A DNA stretch of 51,158 bases. It comes from Rhodoferax sp. (lineage in GTDB: Bacteria; Pseudomonadota; Gammaproteobacteria; Burkholderiales; Burkholderiaceae_C). Positions 25,104 through 34,035 of the stretch are shown here, one piece after another. The first letter of the stretch is position 1. Each line of letters starts with the position of its first letter. The stretch covers positions 1 through 51,158 of the forward strand of contig JARLJH010000001.1 in NCBI GenBank assembly GCA_031291305.1. Direction: 5' to 3'. A program made the translations under genes and the position numbers. The notes beneath the pieces are model-generated. The model was not told the origin of the DNA. It did not search any database and saw only the letters and a list, made by a program, of their open reading frames with translations.

Positions 25104-26642
25104 ATGGAATTGATGATGGAGTTCGAAGATTTTCAAACGAGCCCTCTGACCACGCCAGCGCCTGCATCGCAAGCGCCCACCCAAGCTGTGGCCGAGGGTT
25201 CGGTGAATGAACGTCTTCTGGCCTTGTGTGCCGCCGTTGATGCGGCTGACCGGGGCAACTTCAGCTTGCCTTTGCCACTGCAGGGTCATGACCGGCTGAC
25301 ACTGATGGCCAGACAATTGCAACGCTTGTTTGGTCGGCTATTGGCGGCAGAAAGCGCAGGTGAGCAGTCTGCGGACAGTCTGGTGGACCCGCTGCTACGC
25401 CGTGAGAACAACCGCTTGAAGTATTTGATCGCCAACACCCCGGCCATTATTTACAGCAGCGTACCCACGGGTGACGGCACCATGACCTTTGTCAGCGACA
25501 ACGCCACGCGTGTGCTGGACTACAAGCCCGAGGAGATGGTGGCCGACCCAAGCTTCTGGTTTGACCACATCCACCCGGACGACATTGCCAGCATTTTTTC
25601 CAGCTTTTCGCAGATATTCACTGAAGGTCACCACGCGTATGAATACCGCTTTCGCACTTGCGATGGCCGTTACCTGTGGATGCACGACTCGCTGCGCCTG
25701 ATTCGTGATGCCGATGGCAAACCGCTAGAGGTCGTGGGGTCCTTGACCGACATCACCGCGCGCAAGCAGATGGAGGAGGCGCTGGCCCAGAAAGGCGAAG
25801 AGCAGCGGCTGTTGATCAATCAATTGCAAGAGACGCAAGCCCAATTGCTGCAGTCCGAAAAAATGGCCTCCATCGGCCAACTGGCTGCCGGTATTGCGCA
25901 TGAGATCAACAACCCCATCGGCTTCATCAATTCCAACATGGGCTCGCTCAAGGGCTATGTGGACACGCTATGTGCCCTGGTTGACGGGTTTGACCAAAGC
26001 TTGCAGAGTTTGGTCGGCCAGCCCGAACTGAAGGAAAAAGCGGATCAGCTTATGAAAAAAGCTGACTACGCGTTTGTGAAAGACGATGTGGCCGACCTGG
26101 TGCGGGAGTCGCTGGATGGCCTCAAACGCGTGCGAGACATTGTTCAAGCACTCAAAGACTTTGCCCACATTGGAGAGACTGATTGGCAGCTGGCCGACCT
26201 GCACGCTGGCATTGACAGCACACTCACCATTGCCAACAACGAGTTCAAGTACAAGGCCACGGTGAGCAAAGAGTATGGCCAACTGCCGCCGGTGAAGTGC
26301 CTGCCCTCGCAGCTCAACCAGGTGTTCATGAACCTGATCGTGAACGCTTCCCAGGCCATTCAAACCAATGGAATCATCACCGTGCGCACAGGCTACGCCG
26401 ACGACTGGGTGTGGGTAGAAATAGGCGACAACGGTGCAGGTATTGCGCCAGACATTCTGACCCGTATTTTTGACCCGTTTTTCACCACCAAACCGGTGGG
26501 CAAGGGCACGGGCTTGGGGCTTTCGGTGTCTTACAACATTGTGACCAAACACGGTGGACGCATTGATGCGGTCAGCGAACTTGGCAAGGGCTCGCGCTTC
26601 ACGGTGCACTTGCCTGTCAATCCGCCCCAACTGGCAATCTGA
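25104..26642 (+). CDS. PAS-domain sensor histidine kinase (orphan)
   Basis: About 512 residues, soluble, no membrane segment. A variable N-terminus is followed by a PAS/PAC domain (about 105-225: [25 protein letters not shown]), a coiled linker, an H-box [13 protein letters not shown] with the phosphorylatable His, and an ATPase domain with N-box [24 protein letters not shown] and GTGLGLS. It resembles kinases of the NtrB/AtoS style. No response regulator gene is next to it, so its partner is elsewhere. Several in-frame ATGs at the start (25104, 25113, 25116) leave the exact N-terminus uncertain. It diverges from the LacI regulator. Confidence 0.9.
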   Translation: MELMMEFEDFQTSPLTTPAPASQAPTQAVAEGSVNERLLALCAAVDAADRGNFSLPLPLQGHDRLTLMARQLQRLFGRLLAAESAGEQSADSLVDPLLRRENNRLKYLIANTPAIIYSSVPTGDGTMTFVSDNATRVLDYKPEEMVADPSFWFDHIHPDDIASIFSSFSQIFTEGHHAYEYRFRTCDGRYLWMHDSLRLIRDADGKPLEVVGSLTDITARKQMEEALAQKGEEQRLLINQLQETQAQLLQSEKMASIGQLAAGIAHEINNPIGFINSNMGSLKGYVDTLCALVDGFDQSLQSLVGQPELKEKADQLMKKADYAFVKDDVADLVRESLDGLKRVRDIVQALKDFAHIGETDWQLADLHAGIDSTLTIANNEFKYKATVSKEYGQLPPVKCLPSQLNQVFMNLIVNASQAIQTNGIITVRTGYADDWVWVEIGDNGAGIAPDILTRIFDPFFTTKPVGKGTGLGLSVSYNIVTKHGGRIDAVSELGKGSRFTVHLPVNPPQLAI

Positions 26643-26702
26643 CCAGACCACAGCAAACGTGTGGGCATGGGGCCGACGCAACTGAGTCGGCAGCAGATCA
26701 AG

Positions 26703-26744
26703 ACACTACACTTTTAAAAGCAAACTATACAAGCTCTACAGGGG
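26703..26744. repeat. Degenerate intergenic repeat copy
   Basis: AT-rich segment between the kinase and the peptidase-like gene containing aagctctaca followed by ggggctacaa. This resembles the repeat copies near 19232, 47534 and 50645. Confidence 0.3.
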
Positions 26745-27668
26745 CTACAAACCAGTTTTGCATACAAAATCCATGACCGCCACCACCGCTGCCACTTGCG
26801 CCGCAATGCATTGCTCTGGCGTGGCGCGTGGGCTGTCGGGGTAAACCTCGGTAGTGCTGGTGTAGCGCGCATCGGTAATGCCCGCGCACAGGCCCAGCAT
26901 CTTCATTGCGTAGTGAATGACTCCCTGCGCCACCAGCGGTGAGCCGATGATTCCGCCGTGCTCGTCTGCCGGTGCAATGTGGGTCACCTGCTGCACCGCC
27001 TCGATGATGGCCTGCTGGAAGGCAGGCTGCGGGTTGGCGCTGTCGTCCACCAGATAAAAGCCGTCCGGGATGCTGTGCGGCTCAAAGGGCTGGCCATCAC
27101 GCGCGGCCACAGCGGGAAGGTATTCGGATGCGTCGCTGTCGGTGGTTTCATGCAGGTCGATGTGGGCTGCAAACTGCCCACGCAAGGGTGCCACCAGGCG
27201 CATCAACGCGGCCGACTCCTGCGCCGGGCTATCTGCACGAAAAGAGCGATTGGGGTCGATGGCATCAAAGTTCCAGCGCTGGATGCGTTCATACGCCCAG
27301 GGGCTCACGCACGGTGCCAGCAGCAGATTCACCCGGCCCGCATAGCTTTCAGCCTGTTCATCCACAAAGCGCAACGCGCCATGCACGCCGCTGGTCTCGT
27401 AGCCATGCACACCGCCGGTAACCAGCACCGTGGGCAAACTGCTTTGCCAGTGGCGGCTGCGAATAGCCTGCAGCGGGAAGCGCTCTTCGGCGTAGGCCAT
27501 CTCGCCATAGCTAGATACGTCAAAGCGGCTACGCAAGCGCTCAATGCGACCAAGCACCTCATCGGCATAACTGCGCTGGCGCACTTGGCATGCACGCCAT
27601 TGATCAAGCTCGGCTGGGCCCCAGGCTTTGCCTGCGGTTCCAATGGGATAGAAGTTTGCTGTGCTCAT
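26745..27668 (-). CDS. M14-family zinc carboxypeptidase-like protein
   Basis: A 307-residue protein with the zinc-binding His-X2-Glu pair (GGVHGYETSG), the third ligand in HIDLHETTD, and a NPNR-like element (DPNRSF). This is the deacylase/carboxypeptidase fold shared with succinylglutamate desuccinylase and aspartoacylase. No signal peptide, so probably cytoplasmic, acting on a small peptide or N-acylated amino acid. The ATG at 27668 is chosen because the family-like sequence starts there; another ATG nine bases upstream is possible. It stands alone. Exact substrate unknown. Confidence 0.8.
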   Translation of the reverse strand: MSTANFYPIGTAGKAWGPAELDQWRACQVRQRSYADEVLGRIERLRSRFDVSSYGEMAYAEERFPLQAIRSRHWQSSLPTVLVTGGVHGYETSGVHGALRFVDEQAESYAGRVNLLLAPCVSPWAYERIQRWNFDAIDPNRSFRADSPAQESAALMRLVAPLRGQFAAHIDLHETTDSDASEYLPAVAARDGQPFEPHSIPDGFYLVDDSANPQPAFQQAIIEAVQQVTHIAPADEHGGIIGSPLVAQGVIHYAMKMLGLCAGITDARYTSTTEVYPDSPRATPEQCIAAQVAAVVAVMDFVCKTGL

Positions 27669-27796
27669 ACCTTGCATGCTGAGTTGGGAGTAGTGGACTG
27701 CAAGTTGGCCTTGCAGGGGCTTGATCGTACAAAGCTTTTGCACTCGATCGGGACGTTGCTCGGGGCACTTGCCGTCTAACCTCTAACTACTCCGAT

Positions 27797-28018
27797 TCAC
27801 TGCGTGGGTTCTACCGGCGGTTCATACACCAGCAAATCACCGGGCTGGCACTGCAGGTAGTCACAAATTTTTTCCAGCGTGTCAAAGCGCACGCCTTTGA
27901 CACGCCCCTGCTTGAGCAAGGACATATTGGCTTCGGTGATGCCAACGTGTTCGGCCAGGTCTTTGGACTTGACCTTGCGCCGCGCCAGCATGATGTCGAG
28001 TTGAACGATGATGGGCAT
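27797..28018 (-). CDS. Small XRE-family DNA-binding protein (YozG-like)
   Basis: A 73-residue Cro/CI-type helix-turn-helix protein (SKDLAEHVGITEANMSLLKQGR). It lies 11 bases downstream of a DUF2975 membrane protein gene on the same strand, a pair seen in many bacteria. The pairing suggests that it acts with or controls the membrane protein, perhaps in a membrane-stress or envelope signal; the function is not established. Confidence 0.85.
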   Translation of the reverse strand: MPIIVQLDIMLARRKVKSKDLAEHVGITEANMSLLKQGRVKGVRFDTLEKICDYLQCQPGDLLVYEPPVEPTQ

Positions 28019-28029
28019 ATGACGCGTGC

Positions 28030-28611
28030 TTAGATAAACCGCTCATTTTCTTCTGCCAATGCCTGGCCTTGACCAATCACATCGGCCATCAGCCACACCA
28101 AGCCCGCAAAAAATAGCGTAAATACCTGGTTGGAGCTCACACCCACCGCCAACTGGCGTGTGCCCGGCGCGTTGTGCAGTGTCAGCAACACCGAGGTTAC
28201 CGCCCCCGCCACGATGGCCGCCAACGCCGCAGCGGCAACCCAACCGGCAAAGCGACGCAACCCATCCACGGCCTGCACGGTAAAAACCTGGCCTTGGGCA
28301 AATTGCGCAAAACAGCGTTTGGCCTGCCAGATGCCCATCAGCAGTAAGGCCAATGGCACTGCCGTGACAGTCGCAGCCGCCACACGTTGCCAGACTTGCA
28401 ATGGTTGCTGAATGGCGCCTGGCTGCAGATTGCCCTGCACCGCCAGCTCAGGCGCACTGGTGGTCGCCCAATACCAGACCAAAGCCACCGGCAACAGCGT
28501 GATCAGGGCTACGCAAGCCATCACCATGAAGCGACTGATACGGCGAATGCGCTGCAAATGATCCATGGCTTGAGCAGATGCCTTGCGAGACGACAAAGTT
28601 GGAATTGACAT
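28030..28611 (-). CDS. DUF2975 membrane protein
   Basis: A 193-residue integral membrane protein with four hydrophobic segments (about 27-50, 80-98, 120-145, 160-180), the pattern of DUF2975. Its cytoplasmic loop has CFAQFAQGQVFT, typical of the family. It is paired with the small XRE protein downstream. The start at 28611 follows aggtg. It diverges from a lipoprotein gene across an AT-rich 83-base promoter region. Function unknown. Confidence 0.8.
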   Translation of the reverse strand: MSIPTLSSRKASAQAMDHLQRIRRISRFMVMACVALITLLPVALVWYWATTSAPELAVQGNLQPGAIQQPLQVWQRVAAATVTAVPLALLLMGIWQAKRCFAQFAQGQVFTVQAVDGLRRFAGWVAAAALAAIVAGAVTSVLLTLHNAPGTRQLAVGVSSNQVFTLFFAGLVWLMADVIGQGQALAEENERFI

Positions 28612-28694
28612 AAAACACCTTTAGAAGTTTAAATTGACATCTAGTTATTGCATAACGATAATTATTCATCGCAAAACAACACCTGTCAAACATT

Positions 28695-29282
28695 ATGAGA
28701 AAAAATCTTTTACGCCTCTGGTTGCTCGCTGCACTGATCTCCCTGGCGGCTTGCGGTGGTGTACTCATGCGCTCTTTGCCACATTTGATGCGTCTGCAAA
28801 GTGATTTATTGGTCAGTAATCCGGCCGAGTTCCTGGTTGCCTTGCAGGTGGATGCACGTCTGCTACCACCTGCCAACGCTGTACCCATGCTGATCATCAA
28901 GCTGGTGCCACGCGAGCCTGGTGCGTTTGAGGTCATCGACAAGAAACTGCCTTTGCAAGTGATGGTGAGCACTGCCACCACGCTCGGGCTCGAATCAGCA
29001 CCTCCTGGCCGACGCTGGTTGATCTACAGCCTACCCGCCGTCACCCAGATCGAACTATTGCGTCTTCAGCAGACGATCAAACTGGCGAAAGCCTTGCCAA
29101 ATGGCCGAGGTGCGGGCAGTTTGGGCGTGGGCGTCGAACAGGATTCCTTGGCCGTGACCACACCCGCGCTGGCCAATACCCGCTGGGACACCTGGATGCA
29201 AACCCGCCAGCGCGATGGTTTCTTTGAGGTCTGGAGCGGTACCCCGGCCGAGTTGCAGCGAATAGCGGCAAAAAACAGGTAA
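28695..29282 (+). CDS. Putative lipoprotein of unknown function
   Basis: A 195-residue protein with a lipoprotein signal (LAAC, Cys20). After the signal comes a region rich in strands (PAEFLVALQVDARLLPP, VPMLIIKLVP) with alternating hydrophobic residues. I recognise no domain. It is a single gene between the DUF2975 pair and the first TetR gene. It is a convincing coding region because of its signal sequence, length and codon pattern. Confidence 0.65.
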   Translation: MRKNLLRLWLLAALISLAACGGVLMRSLPHLMRLQSDLLVSNPAEFLVALQVDARLLPPANAVPMLIIKLVPREPGAFEVIDKKLPLQVMVSTATTLGLESAPPGRRWLIYSLPAVTQIELLRLQQTIKLAKALPNGRGAGSLGVGVEQDSLAVTTPALANTRWDTWMQTRQRDGFFEVWSGTPAELQRIAAKNR

Positions 29283-29388
29283 ACGCGCGGGGGCGCAGTG
29301 GCATACCCCTCGATTCAGGCCCTGCCTTCTTCAGCCCTGGCCGTGACTATTTTGAGCACACCAAAGGCATCTGAACAGTCAGGCCCGC

Positions 29389-30045
29389 TCAGCGTGCACT
29401 GCCGTTTTGCAGCCGAACCAAATGGCTGGCCACCATGGCCGCAATCACATCGGCAACGTCGTGGGAATTCAGCGGCGCATCGAACAACAACTCGACCCCG
29501 GCATAAATCATATCCACGGCAATGCGCCCTACCAACAGCAAATCTTTTTCAGACACATTGGGAAAAGCTTTGATCAGCATCTGACCTTGTGCATCAGTCA
29601 CCAGGGTGTGCGAATCAAGGCGTACTTTCTGCAAAGTGGGAACCGCTCGCAAAGCACGCAGGATCCACACTCCACCTGGCGTTTGCTTCGTCACCTTGTA
29701 GGTATCCAGCAGCAGCCCGGCCAGGGCCTGTTCGAGATCAGACACCGAACCTGCCAGAACCTCCAATGTGATCCATTGCGGGATCAATTCGTTCTGACGT
29801 TGCATCAACCGCTGCGCCAACTCGGACAGCAGCGCGTACTTGTTGGGAAAGTAACGGTAGAGCGCCGGAGGCGTCAGGCCAGCCTGCGCACAAACCATAT
29901 TCGTTGACAGGCGCTCAATGCCGACATCAATCAGCATCTTGGCGGCCACGTCCAGGATGAGCTCGTAGGTTTCCGTTGCGCGTTGCTGTGCCGGTAATTT
30001 CTTGACAACAAGACTGGGCTTGCGAGGTGAACGACGAGTAGCCAT
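29389..30045 (-). CDS. TetR-family regulator of the downstream catabolic operon
   Basis: A 218-residue repressor. The helix-turn-helix is STNMVCAQAGLTPPALYRYFPNKYALL; the ligand domain contains PGGVWILRALRAVPTLQKVRL, a stretch closely echoed by the TetR encoded at 46348-47079. The two clearly belong to one subfamily. It diverges from the long DUF2147-to-DSD1 operon across a 317-base region with three operator copies, so it very probably controls that operon and itself. The aliphatic and aromatic ligand domain suits a hydrophobic inducer (inference). Start chosen at the ATG 30045. Confidence 0.88.
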   Translation of the reverse strand: MATRRSPRKPSLVVKKLPAQQRATETYELILDVAAKMLIDVGIERLSTNMVCAQAGLTPPALYRYFPNKYALLSELAQRLMQRQNELIPQWITLEVLAGSVSDLEQALAGLLLDTYKVTKQTPGGVWILRALRAVPTLQKVRLDSHTLVTDAQGQMLIKAFPNVSEKDLLLVGRIAVDMIYAGVELLFDAPLNSHDVADVIAAMVASHLVRLQNGSAR

Positions 30046-30104
30046 GGTGCACGTAGGTAAGGGAAAACCCCCTGATTGTGTCACGGAAGAGTCGACTATA
30101 TTTC

Positions 30105-30323
30105 AGATAGTCATCACTATCTTAATGAGCAATTTCTTGTAAATATTTTAGATAGTCATAACTACCTATTTGGCCTACTTCTTGCATGTCGTGACCATCA
30201 CCCAACTGGTGGCATTTCATGAATAGAAATGCACCAATGCGGTGATTGCGGCACTTGTTCAACCTCTGTTTCCAATTTGATTACTAGCCTACTCACGCCC
30301 TAATACGATAGTCATCACTAGCC
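30105..30323. promoter_or_regulatory. Three TetR operator copies
   Basis: AGATAGT-CATC-ACTATCT at 30105-30122 is a perfect palindrome with 7-base arms. AGATAGT-CATA-ACTACCT (30150-30167) and CGATAGT-CATC-ACTAGCC (30306-30323) are partial copies. All share ATAG-N6-CTA. The third ends 39 bases before the DUF2147 start and overlaps a possible -10 (TACGAT, 30304-30309). The rest of the 317-base gap shows no gene. Confidence 0.75.
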
Positions 30324-30362
30324 AAATACACCACAACCTTCTCGCACCAAGGAACACATGAC

Positions 30363-30815
30363 ATGGCGACCTCACTTCAGCTCCACAAACTTTTTGCAGG
30401 AATCCTGCCGGCCCTAGTATTGATCGCAGCACCCCAGGTCCATGCAGCCAGCGCCGACGACGCAAAAGGCCTGTGGATCACGGCACAAAAAGATGCAGTC
30501 ATCGAGTTCAAGATTTGCACTGATCGCCCTGGCGCACTGTGTGGGCAGATCGTCTGGGATAAAGATGCTGGCACCCCGGTCGACACCTGCGGGGTACGCA
30601 TTGCCCAGCTTGACAAATACAACCAGGACAAGGGGGCATGGCGCGACGGCTGGGTTTACGACCCGCGCGACAAGAAGACCTACAAAGGTGCCATCCGGGT
30701 CAAAGACAAAACCTTGACCATGCGCGCCTACATCGGTATCGAGGTTCTCGGCGAAACCGAGGATCTGTTCCACGTCGATGCCATGCCTGCCACCCCCGTT
30801 TGCAAAGCCCGTTAA
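30363..30815 (+). CDS. DUF2147 periplasmic protein
   Basis: A 150-residue exported protein. The signal peptide ends near HAASA; the mature part shows the DUF2147 pattern (GLWITAQKDAVIEFKIC, LCGQIVWD, WRDGWVYDPRDKKTYKG, LGETEDLF). The fold is a small beta-barrel resembling fatty-acid-binding proteins; its role is not established. It is the first gene of the TetR-controlled operon, followed after 34 bases by a porin. This suggests an envelope role in handling an amphipathic or lipid-like substrate (inference). Confidence 0.87.
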   Translation: MATSLQLHKLFAGILPALVLIAAPQVHAASADDAKGLWITAQKDAVIEFKICTDRPGALCGQIVWDKDAGTPVDTCGVRIAQLDKYNQDKGAWRDGWVYDPRDKKTYKGAIRVKDKTLTMRAYIGIEVLGETEDLFHVDAMPATPVCKAR

Positions 30816-30849
30816 CCCTTTCCATTCACGCACTAAAAAGGAGACTCCC

Positions 30850-31773
30850 ATGTATCGCAAATTCACTCCAGCACTGATCGCCATTTCTGCAGCACTTTGC
30901 ACCACGCTACCAGCGCTGGCACAGGAGCACCAGGTGGCTTCCTACCAGCTTGACACCACGGTCACATTGCTCTCCGACCAAACCACACGTGGCACCTCTG
31001 ACTCCCTGATGGAGCCAGCGGTCAAACTGAGCGTGCAGCTAGCACACGAAAGCGGCTTTGTGGCTTTGGCAGAAATTGTGAATGCGAACAAAAAAGAGTT
31101 CACCAACAGCGATGGCTACAGCATGACGATGGGCGCAGGCTACCGCTTCGGCGACCCGGAGGGCTGGCACTTTGGGGTGGGCTTGGCGGCCGAAATTTTT
31201 CCCGGTGCGAAATTTGATGCACCGCACCAAGTTGCCATTGACGATGGCAGCGTCACCGGCATACCGGACTTTCCACTTCCTTTTGACAATCGCACTACCA
31301 ACTACAACACCAATTTCGCCGTGCTGGAAATTGGCTATGGAGCCCTTGAGGGCCGCATACTGGATGTGCTCTCAAGAACTTACCGCGCCGCCGACACCGG
31401 GGGCGTTTGCGGTCAGATGCTGGATGTTGCCGCTTCAACAGGCGGAGACCTCACCAACGCGCTCGCCTGCTATGCCCGTGGCGATCAAAATTCACGCGGC
31501 ACGCTGTTATTTGACCTCGACTACAAGATTCCGGTCGCCCCGGCGACCACACTGACCTTGCACGCTGGTTATCAAAAGACAGCGAACTTCTCTGAAGCCG
31601 ACTTTGCCGACTACAGCGTCAGCGTGACACGCAAGCAGTGGGGTTTTGATTGGACAGCCAACTTCATAACCACCCAAACCAAGACGCCTGAATTGTTCAT
31701 GGTTCGGGACGGCAATGACTGGCGCCGCATAGACAACAACAAGCTGGTGCTTTCAGTATCTCGCCGTTTCTAA
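30850..31773 (+). CDS. TorF-family outer-membrane porin-like protein
   Basis: A 307-residue exported protein with a signal peptide (cleavage near PALAQE). The mature part is a beta-barrel-like series of alternating strands, begins TTVTLLSDQTTRGTSDS and ends in Ser-Arg-Arg-Phe, a C-terminal aromatic as in outer-membrane proteins. It fits the TIGR02001/TorF family. Residues about 182-205 include two cysteines. It follows DUF2147 and precedes the kinase by 4 bases. It may admit the substrate, in the manner of the sphingosine-linked SphA porin of Pseudomonas (comparison recalled, not computed). Confidence 0.82.
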   Translation: MYRKFTPALIAISAALCTTLPALAQEHQVASYQLDTTVTLLSDQTTRGTSDSLMEPAVKLSVQLAHESGFVALAEIVNANKKEFTNSDGYSMTMGAGYRFGDPEGWHFGVGLAAEIFPGAKFDAPHQVAIDDGSVTGIPDFPLPFDNRTTNYNTNFAVLEIGYGALEGRILDVLSRTYRAADTGGVCGQMLDVAASTGGDLTNALACYARGDQNSRGTLLFDLDYKIPVAPATTLTLHAGYQKTANFSEADFADYSVSVTRKQWGFDWTANFITTQTKTPELFMVRDGNDWRRIDNNKLVLSVSRRF

Positions 31774-31777
31774 TCTC

Positions 31778-33394
31778 ATGTCAAACCCACACATTCCATC
31801 GGACACCACGAGTCAGTCTTTGGTGCTTGCCGTTGACCTGGGCACCTCAGGGTGCAAGTGCGCCCTGGTGTCACTGGACGGTACAGTGCGTGCGTGGGCG
31901 TTCCGTCCCGTCAAGCTGCATGTGCAAGGCGCCTTGGCCGAGCAGGAGCCGCATGACTGGTGGATGGCTTTCCTGGAAAGCGCCGGCGAGATCCTTGCCG
32001 ACGATGCCCAACTGCGCAGCCGTGTGGTCGCCGTGTGTTGCTCGACACAAACCGAGGGCACGGTCTGTGTGGATCGCAACGGCCAGCACATCGGGCGGGC
32101 GTTGACCTGGCTTGACTCGCGCGGTTCCGCGGCCGTGACGCGCCGCGTGCGTGGACGTGCTTTCAATATCGAAGGCTACGCCCCTTTGAAGCTGTGGCGC
32201 TGGCTGCGGCTGACAGGGGGTGCACCATCGCTGTCGGGCCGCGACTCGGCGGGGCACATGGTTTATCTGCGTGACGAAGAACCCGAGCGCTACGCACGCA
32301 CCTACAAGTTCCTGAACGTGCTGGACTATTTGAACCTGCGCCTGTCGGGCCGTTTCTGTACCACACAGGACTCCATCGTCACCTCCTGGATCACCGACAA
32401 CCGCGACCCCAACCACATTCACTACGACGCAGGCCTGATTCGCCTGCTTGGCTTGGATGCCGACAAATTGCCCGAAATAGTGCACTCCACCGACGTGCTC
32501 GGTCCACTGCTGCCAGAAGTGGTGCAAGCGCTGGGCCTGAGCCCCAAAACTGTGGTGATCGGTGGTGCCGTTGACAACTCAGCGGTGGCCGTAGGTGCTG
32601 CGGTGGGCGACTATGAAACCCATCTGTACCTCGGAACCTCCTCCTGGCTAGGTTCGCATGTGCCGTTCATGAAAACCGATGTACGCCACAAGATCGCCGC
32701 CATCCCGGGTGCCGTGGACGGGCGCTACCTGGCCATGGCCTTGCAATCCACAGCGGGGGCCAACCTGTCGTTCCTGCGCGACCGCATCCTCTACCACCCG
32801 GATGAATTGGCCAGTGACGAAGAGCACCCTGCGGTCTACGAGGTGCTCAACCAGATTGCCGCCCGTGTACCTCCAGGTGCCCGTGGCCTGATCTACACGC
32901 CCTGGCTGCTGGGCGAGCGCACCCCCGTAGACGACCCATGCCTGCGCGCTGGTTTACTCAATATGTCGCTGGAGCACTCACGCGAAGACATCTTTCGCGC
33001 CTTCCTGGAAGGTGTGGCGCTGAACACCCGCTGGATGCTGGAACCCTTTGCCCGCCTGCTTGGACGTGATGCCGGCATCATCACGGCGGTGGGCGGCGGC
33101 GCACAGTCCGACGTGTGGTGCCAGATCATGGCCGATGTCACTGGCCAGCCCATTCGCCAGCTGGCCGCCCCAATCCAGGCCAATGCCATCGGTGCAGCGT
33201 TCATTGCAGGTGTCGGCATGGGTGCACTGCGCTTTGCCGACCTGGGGCATCTGCGCCAGGCCCGCCACACCTACGAACCATCGAGCGCATTGCGCCGCCT
33301 CTATGACGACAAATTTGAAACTTTCAAAGAAGTCCGCACACGGCTGGCACCGCTCTACCGACGCGTCAACTCTTCCCGAACACCTGCCACATGA
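31778..33394 (+). CDS. FGGY-family carbohydrate kinase
   Basis: A 538-residue ASKHA kinase with phosphate-1 motif LAVDLGTSGCK (residues 17-27), substrate-side region CSTQTEGTVCVDR ... ALTWLDSRGS, and ATP-site motifs LYLGTSSWLG and GGGAQSDVWCQIMADV. FGGY kinases phosphorylate ketoses and polyols, commonly at a terminal hydroxyl; xylulo-, fuculo- and rhamnulokinases are examples. The gene overlaps the FucA-like aldolase gene by ATGA, so the kinase product is probably the aldolase substrate, as in L-fuculose degradation. The sugar itself cannot be read; my proposal is a long-chain 1,3-dihydroxy-2-ketone made by the aminotransferase. Confidence 0.9.
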   Translation: MSNPHIPSDTTSQSLVLAVDLGTSGCKCALVSLDGTVRAWAFRPVKLHVQGALAEQEPHDWWMAFLESAGEILADDAQLRSRVVAVCCSTQTEGTVCVDRNGQHIGRALTWLDSRGSAAVTRRVRGRAFNIEGYAPLKLWRWLRLTGGAPSLSGRDSAGHMVYLRDEEPERYARTYKFLNVLDYLNLRLSGRFCTTQDSIVTSWITDNRDPNHIHYDAGLIRLLGLDADKLPEIVHSTDVLGPLLPEVVQALGLSPKTVVIGGAVDNSAVAVGAAVGDYETHLYLGTSSWLGSHVPFMKTDVRHKIAAIPGAVDGRYLAMALQSTAGANLSFLRDRILYHPDELASDEEHPAVYEVLNQIAARVPPGARGLIYTPWLLGERTPVDDPCLRAGLLNMSLEHSREDIFRAFLEGVALNTRWMLEPFARLLGRDAGIITAVGGGAQSDVWCQIMADVTGQPIRQLAAPIQANAIGAAFIAGVGMGALRFADLGHLRQARHTYEPSSALRRLYDDKFETFKEVRTRLAPLYRRVNSSRTPAT

Positions 33395-34035
33395 ATACCC
33401 TTCCCATTCGCCAATCTGTCGTTAATCTGTGCGTCAAGTTGTCGCACCTCGGCTACCTTGCCGGCACGGGCGGAAACATTGCGCTGCGTATTGACGCAGA
33501 CCGATTTGCAGTTACCCCGTCAGCCATCGACTACCTGAGCATGCACGCTGACGATGTGTGTGTGGTGCGTTTGACTGACTTGCAATGTATCGAGGGTGAT
33601 CGCACGCCATCCGTAGAAACAAGCCTGCACGCCCGCGTCTTTCGCCTGCGGCCCGATGTGTCATGCAGCATTCACACGCACCAGCCGGTTGCCAGCGCTT
33701 GTGCGTTATTAGGTCGCACCCTGGAAGTGGACGACGAAGCAACCCGCCAGATTATTGGCCCGTACGTGCCGCTGATTGGTTACATGCCTTCAGGTACAGC
33801 GCTGCTGGCCGGGATGGTGGGACGCGCCATTGCCCCTGACCTCAATGCCTACCTCATGCGCAATCACGGCGTGTTGTGCTGTGGCGCGAGCTTGGAAGCC
33901 GCCGTGGCCAGCATCAATGCGCTGGAAGGTTTGGCACGCCGCCATTTAGCGAAACGCATTGCCGAGCAGATTTCAACCCACCCGCGACGTGCGGTAGCAC
34001 TGCACCGCGTCCTGCAAACCCTGGAGTCCTCATGA
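33391..34035 (+). CDS. Class II aldolase (FucA-like, complete zinc site)
   Basis: A 214-residue aldolase matching L-fuculose-1-phosphate aldolase in length and residue order. GTGGN (25-29) and TPSAI (42-46) form the phosphate site, Glu76 (SVETS) is the catalytic acid/base, and His95 and His97 (HTH) plus His159 (NHG) bind zinc. FucA itself uses Glu73, His92, His94 and His155, nearly the same numbering. It should cleave a 1-phospho-2-ketose into dihydroxyacetone phosphate and an aldehyde. Translationally coupled by ATGA to the kinase before it and the aminotransferase after it. Confidence 0.9.
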   Translation: MNTLPIRQSVVNLCVKLSHLGYLAGTGGNIALRIDADRFAVTPSAIDYLSMHADDVCVVRLTDLQCIEGDRTPSVETSLHARVFRLRPDVSCSIHTHQPVASACALLGRTLEVDDEATRQIIGPYVPLIGYMPSGTALLAGMVGRAIAPDLNAYLMRNHGVLCCGASLEAAVASINALEGLARRHLAKRIAEQISTHPRRAVALHRVLQTLESS